A stretch of 64,000 nt of DNA, from IMG/VR virus record IMGVR_UViG_3300033978_000217, positions 1 through 64,000 of that record. One strand, written 5' to 3'. The position numbers and the translations under genes were made by a program. The stretch comes from a virus. The notes beneath the pieces were generated by a model, which was not told the DNA's origin, ran no database searches, and saw nothing but the letters and a program-made list of their open reading frames with translations. Positions 57,821 to 64,000 of this stretch are shown piece after piece (the stretch's first letter is position 1; each line of letters starts with the position of its first letter).

Positions 57821-58453
57821 ATGGCTACAAGTATCGACAAGAAGAAAAAGGCTGAAAATCCAAATAAGGACTATAGAGGTAGAAGAAATATCTTTGGTCA
57901 AGTTAAGGATAAGCAGACAAACATCACAACTGAAAGAGATAATAAAAGAGGTACAACTACTACTCGAAAAGAAGTGGTTAAAACTCGTTCTATCTCTCCA
58001 AAAAGAACTGTGGTTGTTAGAAGTGGAAATACAACCAACCCTGAACTTGGGTACAAGGGTATATGGAAATCAAAGGGAGATGTAAAAGCCGTTAAAACAA
58101 AAAATGTAGATAAATTCTTGAAAAGAAAAGATGGAAAATATATGCCTTCATCTAATCCTAATCAAAGAGTTTTGGTAACCAAAAAAGATATAGAGGTTAC
58201 GAAAAAAAGAGACGCTTTTGCTACAAATAAAAAAGCACAAGAGAATGCTCGTAAGAATAACAGCACTATTTTAGATAGTGATAAAGTTAACACCATGAGT
58301 GGTAAAAAAGTTGAAAGAAGTGCTTTGAATAAAACAAGGACATATAAAGCAAAACAACTTCCTAAAAGAGTTGCTGTAGGTATTCAAAATGCTGTTGTGG
58401 CTTATGGAATGGGATCAGGATTCAAACCTTTATACGGAAAAAATAAAAAATAA
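57821..58453 (+). CDS. Basic protein, distant RKN-family member
   Basis: 210 residues. YRGRRNIFGQVKDKQTNITT resembles the family opening, and NKTRTYKAKQLPKRVAVGIQ resembles the 'AYKGxNLPRR' end followed by an extra hydrophobic tail (NAVVAYGMGSGFKPLY). The middle is K/N/T-rich. The C-terminal extension may be a small membrane- or capsid-contacting segment. Confidence 0.66.
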   Translation: MATSIDKKKKAENPNKDYRGRRNIFGQVKDKQTNITTERDNKRGTTTTRKEVVKTRSISPKRTVVVRSGNTTNPELGYKGIWKSKGDVKAVKTKNVDKFLKRKDGKYMPSSNPNQRVLVTKKDIEVTKKRDAFATNKKAQENARKNNSTILDSDKVNTMSGKKVERSALNKTRTYKAKQLPKRVAVGIQNAVVAYGMGSGFKPLYGKNKK

Positions 58454-58454
58454 C

Positions 58455-58652
58455 ATGGCTATTAAAAAAATATCAAAAATGAGTGCAACTCCTAAAAGCA
58501 ACTCTCCTAAAAGCACACCTACTCCAGGAAAAAGAGTTGTAGAGAAGAAAGTAAATCCATACACCACAAAACCAGTAGTAGGGAATAAAACTTACGTCAG
58601 AGGAGGCGTTAAGTTTATACAAAACTCAGACGGAACTTATAGAAAAGGTTAA
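58455..58652 (+). CDS. 65-residue basic protein
   Basis: From the ATG at 58455, one base after the upstream stop. ISKMSATPKSNSPKSTPTPG is low-complexity, then VNPYTTKPVVGNKTYVRGGV and KFIQNSDGTYRKG form a short folded end. Same composition as neighbours but no RKN motif. Function unknown. Confidence 0.6.
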   Translation: MAIKKISKMSATPKSNSPKSTPTPGKRVVEKKVNPYTTKPVVGNKTYVRGGVKFIQNSDGTYRKG

Positions 58653-58665
58653 AAAACATTAAACA

Positions 58666-59004
58666 ATGGCAACAATGAAAACAACTGCGAAGACTAACCC
58701 TATTACAGGAGATCCAACATATCCAGGAAGCACCGGGTCAAAACGTGAGCAAAGAAAAAATGCTGCTGGTGAATTAACTAGAAGACAAAATAAAGCGGTA
58801 AACCAAGGTATTGAAAAGCAAAAAGGTAAAATTGAATACAAAGGTGTACCTGAAACTAAAAAACCAAAAGATTGGAGAGATAAAGTTAAGCCAGATAAAG
58901 GTGGTAAAAAGAATATGACTACAACCAATCCTAACAAGAAAGGAAAAGGTGGTTTCAGTATTGTTCCAAAGTCTTGTCGCGGTCCAAAAGAATGGACTAG
59001 ATAG
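58666..59004 (+). CDS. Basic protein ending in a CRGPKEWTR motif
   Basis: 112 residues, K/G/T/N-rich (NPITGDPTYPGSTGSKREQR; GVPETKKPKDWRDKVKPDKG) and ending SIVPKSCRGPKEWTR. Last of the rightward basic-protein unit; its final eight bases overlap the convergent gene at 58997. Function unknown. Confidence 0.62.
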   Translation: MATMKTTAKTNPITGDPTYPGSTGSKREQRKNAAGELTRRQNKAVNQGIEKQKGKIEYKGVPETKKPKDWRDKVKPDKGGKKNMTTTNPNKKGKGGFSIVPKSCRGPKEWTR

Positions 59005-59251
59005 AGTCTCGGTTCATAAAGATAGACTTTATTGAGTCATAAGAAGTTTTGAATAGGCGTGGGTTTCCCATGCCTATTTCTATTATAACGTAATCCGTAA
59101 TCAACTCGTCAATCTGCCGTATAGACATCACGTCCCGAATGTCGAACATAGTCCTAACTAACTGCTCTGTTGGAGTTAGGTCGAAGAAGGTTATATCACC
59201 AGTATTGGTTAAAACCTCCTCCGCTTCGATATAGTAGCCTTTAATCAACAT
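58997..59251 (-). CDS. Small acidic protein
   Basis: 84 residues (IKGYYIEAEEVLTNTGDITF; VRTMFDIRDVMSIRQIDELI). Helical with an acidic start. Overlaps the upstream gene by 11 bases and converges on the basic-protein unit. No family recognised. Confidence 0.58.
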   Translation of the reverse strand: MLIKGYYIEAEEVLTNTGDITFFDLTPTEQLVRTMFDIRDVMSIRQIDELITDYVIIEIGMGNPRLFKTSYDSIKSIFMNRDSI

Positions 59252-59444
59252 TTGGTCTTAGTATATATCTGATTAATCTTCGTAGGTTCTTTGCGTCTCT
59301 ATAGGAGAGAGGGATCAATTGTCTGCCCTTGTCGTTGGTTATGGCAATATCAACCCCTGCGCCATTGGCCCATTCTGACACTTCTAAAAACTTTCCCTCC
59401 TCCTGATCGTGGAAGAAAGTCTTCTTAATTTTTTTTGTGTGCAT
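59241..59444 (-). CDS. Small unrecognised protein
   Basis: 67 residues: FHDQEEGKFLEVSEWANGAG, then VDIAITNDKGRQLIPLSYRD and a C-terminal basic helix (NLRRLIRYIL). Strand-strand-helix build with a 'E-V-S-E-W-x-N-G-x-G-x-D-I' segment that recurs in small phage proteins of unknown function. Overlaps both neighbours. Confidence 0.6.
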   Translation of the reverse strand: MHTKKIKKTFFHDQEEGKFLEVSEWANGAGVDIAITNDKGRQLIPLSYRDAKNLRRLIRYILRPNVD

Positions 59445-59913
59445 TTTCTTTAAATTTTAATAGTTGATGTTGGTCGAGAACATACGAGTCACCTGTCCCG
59501 AGGTTTCGGATGTTCTCTTCTTTTTTCACATCCTCTGAACGAGAGTATCCAGCAAAACGGATCGTGTAATCATTTTCAACTATGGCGAGTACATACATAT
59601 CCATCGGCTGAGAGTTTAACTTGACAATCATACGACCTTGAGGAAGGCGAGTGCTTTTGACATCAATAGTCAAATTCTTATACACGCAGTCTGGTTGACC
59701 TGCTGTATCGTCTCCAAAAGATAGGCTGAAGTGAATGTTATGCCACTTGCAGAATGCGTACTCAGATAGGCATCCATCGAAGTCTATTTCGTACCCCGAC
59801 TTATCTGAGGCGAACTTCTGATCCACCACATTCTTCTTTCTGCTTACAAATGCTCTTGTAGAAGCAAGAGTTCTCAAGAAGTGAACCTCTGATTCGTTTA
59901 GTGTAATTGTCAT
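59425..59913 (-). CDS. PD-(D/E)XK-like protein, nuclease candidate
   Basis: 162 residues. Ordered acidic motif: E51 in GCLSEYAFCKW, D75 in QPDC, and D84-V-K86 in LTIDVKSTRLP, followed by a strand with IVKLN. This is the E ... D ... D-x-K geometry of restriction-endonuclease-fold enzymes. The partner DNA and whether it is active are unknown; it may process phage DNA or degrade host DNA. It has an ATGA overlap with a small membrane-protein gene upstream. Confidence 0.68.
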   Translation of the reverse strand: MTITLNESEVHFLRTLASTRAFVSRKKNVVDQKFASDKSGYEIDFDGCLSEYAFCKWHNIHFSLSFGDDTAGQPDCVYKNLTIDVKSTRLPQGRMIVKLNSQPMDMYVLAIVENDYTIRFAGYSRSEDVKKEENIRNLGTGDSYVLDQHQLLKFKENAHKKN

Positions 59914-60008
59914 GACTGTAATCCTTTTTCATTATCATCACCCCCAAAGTAGGAGAGGAATACTATTATCGCTGTTATAATTACAGCCGCCATTAGAAAT
60001 TTGTTCAT
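59910..60008 (-). CDS. 32-residue membrane peptide
   Basis: ATG at 60008, stop overlapping the next start in ATGA. MNKF then one hydrophobic helix (LMAAVIITAIIVFLSYF) and a polar GGDDNEKGLQS tail. It lies just downstream of a lipoprotein gene. Coding is supported by coupling on one side and the clean membrane helix. Confidence 0.58.
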   Translation of the reverse strand: MNKFLMAAVIITAIIVFLSYFGGDDNEKGLQS

Positions 60009-60013
60009 AGTGT

Positions 60014-60211
60014 TTAATATTCAGGGTCAGTTGTTGTGCCTACAGTTGCTGGATCTACATACACAGTATCCCTGGGTATGTAAGTGGCCTTAAACATTTG
60101 GTGGTCTTCTTTTTGTATTGGGTGGTAGTTACTTATGTCGCAACTTAACGCTAGGCAAGTTATGATAACCGACAATAAGAATATAAATAATTTTCTACTT
60201 TTTGTTGACAT
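60014..60211 (-). CDS. Phage lipoprotein
   Basis: 65 residues from the ATG at 60211. Basic start (MSTKSRK), hydrophobic core (LFIFLLSVIITCLALS) and a lipobox LALSC, so it should be lipidated and exported. The mature part is about 43 residues, polar, with PRDTVYVDP and an acidic end. Candidates: outer-membrane spanin partner or superinfection-exclusion lipoprotein. It overlaps the methyltransferase 3' end by 17 bases. Confidence 0.7.
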   Translation of the reverse strand: MSTKSRKLFIFLLSVIITCLALSCDISNYHPIQKEDHQMFKATYIPRDTVYVDPATVGTTTDPEY

Positions 60212-61715
60212 CGTTCTGTTGATTAATTGTTTCACTTACTTCTTGAATTCTCTTTCCAATCCACGCCATTACAGGAACAGCCATTGAGTTGCCCATCGCC
60301 TTGTACCTTGGTCCATCTGGAGACTCTGGTTTTTTTCGGTATGGGATGTTTGTGAAGTTATCAGGGAATCCTTGTAACCTCTCGCATTCTACAGGAGTTA
60401 GCCTACGAACTCTTGCGTTCGTAATTGTACCACCAGTGTGGTTGATATCCGAAGCGGAGGACGATAAGGTTTGAGAAGTCTTCTCGTTGATGCTCATATT
60501 GTACATATCAACGGCAACAGGAAATACAGCGTGTGGACCTTTAGCAACTAATGTTGGAGAAGTTTCAGACTCTTCAATTTTAGGTTCGTATTGAGCGTTC
60601 TGACCTTGGTTGAAAGAAGCTCTATCCAACACAATTGTTTTATTTTCGGAAACGACTAATCCCCTACCATCAGCAAGATCTTCATTTCCAATGCCTTTGT
60701 AATCTCTTGCTAAAAGAGTACCTATTGTTTCAGACTCATTTGGTGGTAACCACTTTGTTTCAGAAACTATTGGTGTGTTACCACCGCCTGTACCCCAACG
60801 AGATGTTACTGTACTACTTGTCTCTCCCATTTCTTTAACTCTGCTATCGTTAGGATGATTTTCGTAAACATCTTTTTGAATTACCGCAGAGAAGTGTCCT
60901 TTGTCGGGCATATACTGATCGTGACAACGAGTAGTTAAACTTGCGGCTGTTTGACCTCCGTCCCACCATGAGTCTGGTTCTACAACAGACACAGTTGATC
61001 TAACATCACCAACGTCAAAACAATTAAGAGTGTTTGACACATCGTCTTCAACCCATGTCTCTAATCCGTCTTTGGTTGTTGCTCGGCTTGATTTACGGTA
61101 TGTAGTAGAGCTTCCTTCAATCGCTCGGGTAACTTTTTCCCTCTTACCTCTGCTCTCCGTAATATTCCTGCACAGGCTTTCTGACTCAAATAGAACCGCT
61201 GCGGCAGGTCTCCAGTCTCCAAGATATCCGATAAGAAAGACTCTTCTACGTCTTTGTGGGACTCCAAAGTGTTGAGCGTCAAAAACTCTGTAGGCGAACC
61301 CATACCCGAGTTCCCCCAACGCCCCGAGGAGGGAAGCAAAATCTTTTCCTCCGTTACTTGACAAGACACCGGGGACATTTTCCCAAACGATCCACTGGGG
61401 TTTTGCTTTGTTAGCAATGCGACAGAATTCAAGGGCCAGGTTGCCACGAGGGTCTTCCATTCCTTTTCGGAGACCTGCAACTGAGAATGATTGGCAGGGA
61501 GTTCCTCCAACGAGAACATCGATAGTTGTTTCATTAAATATAGGGTTTGAGTGAATTAAAGTCATGTCCCCTAAGTTGGGAACTTCTGGATAATGGTGCT
61601 GTAGGACAGCTGATGGGAAGGGTTCTATTTCTGAAAACCATTGCGCCTTCCAACCTAGTGGATGCCAAGCCATCGTAGCGGCTTCTACTCCCGAACATAC
61701 TGATCCGTATCTCAT
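60195..61715 (-). CDS. C5-cytosine DNA methyltransferase
   Basis: 506 residues. Motif I YGSVCSGVEAATMAW at 3-17 (AdoMet binding), motif IV GGTPCQSFS with catalytic C74, motif VI WENVPGV at 111-117, motif VIII FGVPQRRRRVFLIG at 150-163, and C-terminal RRLTPVECERLQGFPDNF and YKAMGNSMAVPV (motifs IX-X). Between VIII and IX lie about 250 residues, a long variable target-recognition region. It probably methylates phage DNA to escape host restriction. A 157-residue frame is nested inside it. Start overlaps the upstream stop in ATGA. Confidence 0.93.
   Translation of the reverse strand: MRYGSVCSGVEAATMAWHPLGWKAQWFSEIEPFPSAVLQHHYPEVPNLGDMTLIHSNPIFNETTIDVLVGGTPCQSFSVAGLRKGMEDPRGNLALEFCRIANKAKPQWIVWENVPGVLSSNGGKDFASLLGALGELGYGFAYRVFDAQHFGVPQRRRRVFLIGYLGDWRPAAAVLFESESLCRNITESRGKREKVTRAIEGSSTTYRKSSRATTKDGLETWVEDDVSNTLNCFDVGDVRSTVSVVEPDSWWDGGQTAASLTTRCHDQYMPDKGHFSAVIQKDVYENHPNDSRVKEMGETSSTVTSRWGTGGGNTPIVSETKWLPPNESETIGTLLARDYKGIGNEDLADGRGLVVSENKTIVLDRASFNQGQNAQYEPKIEESETSPTLVAKGPHAVFPVAVDMYNMSINEKTSQTLSSSASDINHTGGTITNARVRRLTPVECERLQGFPDNFTNIPYRKKPESPDGPRYKAMGNSMAVPVMAWIGKRIQEVSETINQQNDVNKK
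61061..61534 (-). CDS. Nested out-of-frame ORF inside the methyltransferase
   Basis: 157 codons in another frame of the same strand, wholly inside the methyltransferase gene. The peptide has features of a real family seen inside such genes elsewhere: SGRWGNSGMGSPTEFLTLNT, then DILETGDLPQRFYLSQ and KACAGILRRAEVRGKKLPER. It begins MKQLSMFSLEEL. Whether it is translated is unknown; the conserved look could partly follow from conservation of the methyltransferase frame. Confidence 0.4.
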   Translation of the reverse strand: MKQLSMFSLEELPANHSQLQVSEKEWKTLVATWPLNSVALLTKQNPSGSFGKMSPVSCQVTEEKILLPSSGRWGNSGMGSPTEFLTLNTLESHKDVEESFLSDILETGDLPQRFYLSQKACAGILRRAEVRGKKLPERLKEALLHTVNQAEQQPKTD

Positions 61716-61948
61716 TTGTTTTTTATTTTTTCGATTGCACTTTTTAAATAAACAGCCATGTCAAGGCATTCCTCATAGGCTTCTTGTAACCACATGAGGT
61801 GGTCGTAATCAGTTCGGTCCACTGTTGTTCCGTATTGGAGATACCCTTTCTTCTCTCTTTTTTTAAGGTCCTCAATTAACTTGGTGAGTATCTTGGAGTC
61901 CTTAATCTCGTAGTGAGGATCTATGTTGTGAGTACTATTCTGCTCCAT
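61712..61948 (-). CDS. Small conserved phage protein (YGTTVDR type)
   Basis: 78 residues from the ATG at 61948, overlapping the upstream gene by 14 bases. KKGYLQYGTTVDRTDYDHLM, then WLQEAYEECLDMAVYLKSAI is the 'Y-G-x-x-x-x-R-x-D ... W-L-x-x-A-x-E-E-x-L-D-x-A-x-Y-L' pattern of a widespread short phage family resembling nucleotide-pyrophosphohydrolase-like helices. Function unproven. Confidence 0.7.
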   Translation of the reverse strand: MEQNSTHNIDPHYEIKDSKILTKLIEDLKKREKKGYLQYGTTVDRTDYDHLMWLQEAYEECLDMAVYLKSAIEKIKNK

Positions 61949-62171
61949 ATGTCTCGTAGTGTTTACGGATAATATCTTGAACAAACTTTTGTTTTGTTTC
62001 GCTCCAATCACTTTTATCTGTCTCATCTATTGATAGATGAGCAGACACTCCGTAAATTGTTCCTTCCGCAGTTACAGATTTAACCAGCGTGTATTCATAC
62101 TTCACGTCTAAAGTAATTTCTCCTTTAAAGAAATATTCTGTCTTGTGTGGCTTTTGAATTGTGATTTCCAT
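61935..62171 (-). CDS. Small unrecognised protein
   Basis: 78 residues: strand-rich N-terminus (EYFFKGEITLDVKYEYTLVK), GVSAHLSIDETDKSDWSETK, and a C-terminal helix. Three bases after the DnaA-like gene's stop. Function unknown. Confidence 0.58.
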   Translation of the reverse strand: MEITIQKPHKTEYFFKGEITLDVKYEYTLVKSVTAEGTIYGVSAHLSIDETDKSDWSETKQKFVQDIIRKHYETYGAE

Positions 62172-62174
62172 AGT

Positions 62175-62681
62175 TTATTTTTGAATTTTAAGTTTAAAGT
62201 ATAGGTCTGAAAGTGCTTCTTTAGGTTGAGGATATCCGTTCTCTTCCATCTTCTCAACAAAATATTGTATCAACATCCTATCCTTCCAAGATGTCTCAAC
62301 AGTGTTTTCAAATGTTCTAATACCATGCAATACTGTAGCGTGGTTTTTATTTTCAAACTCACTACCAATGCCTGCCAATGTAACCGGCAATGTTTTGTGC
62401 ATCATCCAATAAACTAGTTGTCTGTAAAGAATATTCTCTCTCTTTCTAGTTGAATCACCTGGCGAGTTATAAACTTTCTTAGCGATATCTTTCATTAGGT
62501 CAATATAGGTTCTCATATTAGTCCCTATTGACACGTTGTAAATCACATGGCTAATTTTATCAGCTTCCTCCTTTAAATGAGGAACGAAGATTACCAAGTC
62601 ATGAATAAACATTTCTTTTTTATCGTTCGGCACATACTCTAAGATATCACCAAACCGAACTTTTCTTTCTTTTACTTCCAT
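62175..62681 (-). CDS. DnaA domain IV-like DNA-binding protein
   Basis: 168 residues. Residues about 77-128 (STRKRENILYRQLVYWMMHK, then LPVTLAGIGSEFENKNHATV, LHGIRTFEN) reproduce the DnaA C-terminal domain: R-x-x-x-x-x-R-x-x-x-x-[YM] helix, S/T-L-x-x-I-G helix and the signature [RK]-[DN]-H-[AS]-T-V that reads the DnaA box. No ATPase domain. The N-terminal 75 residues are helical and unrecognised. It probably binds DnaA-box-like sites at the phage origin or competes with host DnaA. It precedes the primase-helicase gene in the same operon. Confidence 0.85.
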   Translation of the reverse strand: MEVKERKVRFGDILEYVPNDKKEMFIHDLVIFVPHLKEEADKISHVIYNVSIGTNMRTYIDLMKDIAKKVYNSPGDSTRKRENILYRQLVYWMMHKTLPVTLAGIGSEFENKNHATVLHGIRTFENTVETSWKDRMLIQYFVEKMEENGYPQPKEALSDLYFKLKIQK

Positions 62682-62689
62682 TCTTATTG

Positions 62690-63106
62690 TTATAGGTTAT
62701 TAAAAATTTCTTTAACTTGTTCTAGTGTGTGTCTTTGGATGAAGTCCCAGTATACGAACTTGTACAGATTTTGAAAATATTTGCGTTTGTAACTTTGAGT
62801 GTTGATCGGCTTGTCGATACCAAGTTCTTTACAAGTCCTTTTATTCGCTTTAGTCTTAATTTCATCCTTTACTTCTTTATCGATTATGTTATTGTTTCGC
62901 AAATATCTAACATTCTTTTCACAAAATCCAAATAAAACTTCAACTATTTCAACATATTTTTTATCAACACAGATATAAACAGCCTCAATGTTTTCGTAGA
63001 AGTCTTGTTTTGAGCCAATTAACTCTCCGTCCTTCAGTTTAGTGATTGCGACTTGTCGAAGGCCATACTGAAATGCTGGATCAGAATGGTATGTCTTCGT
63101 CTTCAT
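62690..63106 (-). CDS. Unrecognised protein beside the helicase
   Basis: 138 residues from the ATG at 63106, overlapping the helicase 3' end by 26 bases; an ATG at 63133 is the alternative. Mixed basic/acidic, helical (VDKKYVEIVEVLFGFCEKNV; DEIKTKANKRTCKELGIDKP), with a C-terminal YFQNLYKFVYWDFIQRHTLE. No family recognised; it may be a helicase loader or other replication accessory. Confidence 0.58.
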   Translation of the reverse strand: MKTKTYHSDPAFQYGLRQVAITKLKDGELIGSKQDFYENIEAVYICVDKKYVEIVEVLFGFCEKNVRYLRNNNIIDKEVKDEIKTKANKRTCKELGIDKPINTQSYKRKYFQNLYKFVYWDFIQRHTLEQVKEIFNNL

Positions 63107-64000
63107 ATTCTTGTTGTCTTGTTTCGTATTCATCTAGTAGGATTCCTCTACTATCATCACCAACCTCTGCAAATCTTTTTGTCTTCACATCGTAAATGAA
63201 AGGAACTTCTCCAACCCGGCCAATGAAGGACCAACGTATCTTTTGGATGTTGATGAGAGTTTGCCCAGACACATAGTCTCGATATGCAACAAACCCATTG
63301 TCACACTTGTTGAAGAAGTGAGCAGATCCGGCTATATCATAAAGCGTAGGCATAACATACACTCCGTTTTCCTTCCTGATCTTTGTAGGGTGTGCAATAA
63401 CAAAGACATGGACTCCGTAACGATCCTTGAATCGTTTAACCTTTGTGAGTGCTTCTGAGATATACTGTGTCTCACTCATTCCCTTTGGGACTTGGTGTTC
63501 AACATAGTTCCAAGGATCTATCACAAGGCAATTGATTCCGTTCCTCTTCACAAGTTCAGCTGCTTTGTCTAGTATACCATCAATGGTAACATCCATCTCA
63601 TCTATCTTCATGAAGAAGAAAAACTCTTCTACAAAGTCACGAGCCTTATCCACCTCCTCTTGAGACATCTTTGCGGTAGGTACAAATGAGAAGAAAGGCT
63701 TACCGATAAATATTTCAGCAAGTTCAGAAAAAAGTATCTCTGTAGGTTGCTTTTCTGGGGAAAACATTGCTATCTTCCACGAATGTTTCGCAGACAATCT
63801 GACAAGTAAATTGTTCAGAAAAGTTGACTTTCCTGCGTTGGGTGTTCCTGTGATGATGGTGAACTCTGACCCTCGAAACGAGATATGCTCATCAAATTGA
63901 TTAAACCCTGCTTTCAACCCATGAGGAAACCCATTAAGATATATGTCAGATATTTTCTCCTTCACGTCATTTACTTTCTCAATGCCCTCTATTGGTATTT
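63081..64000 (-). CDS. Primase-helicase (DnaB/Twinkle-like), C-terminal part
   Basis: The frame is open to the right edge (306 codons visible), so a GTG at 63965 is internal and the N-terminal primase or linker part lies outside. The edge sequence IPIEGIEKVNDV is the linker before the helicase core. Motifs: Walker A TGTPNAGKST, MFSPEKQPTE (motif 1a), NCLVIDPWN (Walker B), FVIAHPTK (motif 3) and a C-terminal acidic tail DEDIPF like that of T7 gp4 and SSBs. It is a RecA-fold hexameric 5'-3' helicase that unwinds DNA at the phage fork. Confidence 0.9.
   Translation of the reverse strand, partial: IPIEGIEKVNDVKEKISDIYLNGFPHGLKAGFNQFDEHISFRGSEFTIITGTPNAGKSTFLNNLLVRLSAKHSWKIAMFSPEKQPTEILFSELAEIFIGKPFFSFVPTAKMSQEEVDKARDFVEEFFFFMKIDEMDVTIDGILDKAAELVKRNGINCLVIDPWNYVEHQVPKGMSETQYISEALTKVKRFKDRYGVHVFVIAHPTKIRKENGVYVMPTLYDIAGSAHFFNKCDNGFVAYRDYVSGQTLINIQKIRWSFIGRVGEVPFIYDVKTKRFAEVGDDSRGILLDEYETRQQEYEDEDIPF

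Noticed and set aside
1-64000. Temperate lifestyle
   Set aside because: No integrase, excisionase, attachment-site repeat or recognisable repressor seen in the window; the rest of the genome is not visible, so this stays open.

Overview
This window is part of a double-stranded DNA bacteriophage genome, most likely of a Bacteroidetes (probably flavobacterial) host. Both ends cut through genes. The host inference rests on the many intergenic TAnnTTTG -7 elements, often with a TTG 18-22 bp upstream, which is the Bacteroidetes sigma-factor promoter form, and on A-rich leaders such as TAAGACAATG in front of starts. No integrase, tRNA with a complete cloverleaf, CRISPR array or insertion sequence was seen.

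Layout. 1-3400: a partial leftward gene, an SSB-like protein, a metallophosphoesterase and a GroES-like protein. 3362-33194: one long rightward morphogenesis block (terminase, portal, probable scaffold, major capsid protein, three connector/ring candidates, a 1455-residue tail-nozzle candidate, two cargo-like proteins and a 3838-residue polyvalent protein with metallopeptidase and ADP-ribosyltransferase-like domains). There is no tape measure or sheath, so the virion looks podovirus-like; the gene order recalls crAss-like phages, but that kinship is not proven here. 33228-38921: a ferritin, a lysis set (L,D-transpeptidase-like endolysin plus two small membrane proteins) and a kelch/repeat-containing probable tail fibre.

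39057-44401: an HNH-type gene, a small basic protein, then leftward recombination and lysis genes (RusA-like, a second GroES-like protein, a nested spanin-like pair with a newly noticed 42-residue membrane protein, YqaJ-type exonuclease, RecT). 44660-50386: a leftward operon of fourteen small, mostly acidic, unrecognised proteins with a terminator at its end. 50387-51793: about 1.4 kb of non-coding DNA carrying eight same-strand TGCTGA hexamers, repeated CCTGATC sites and a DnaA-box-like 9-mer; with the perfect DnaA-box sequence at 52294 and a phage-encoded DnaA domain IV-like protein (62175-62681) this is the best origin candidate.

51794-59004: a cluster of lysine/arginine-rich small proteins, at least three of which share an RKN(L/V)LGR motif, mixed with a leftward run of small accessory genes (53459-55910). 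58997-64000: leftward accessory and replication genes: PD-(D/E)XK-like protein, lipoprotein, C5-cytosine methyltransferase with a long nested reading frame, DnaA-like protein and the C-terminal part of a primase-helicase.

Reading the parts together: the rightward block builds the particle and carries ejected proteins; the leftward blocks supply RecT/YqaJ/RusA recombination, methylation, replication initiation and unwinding, and a set of probable host-takeover or counter-defence proteins.
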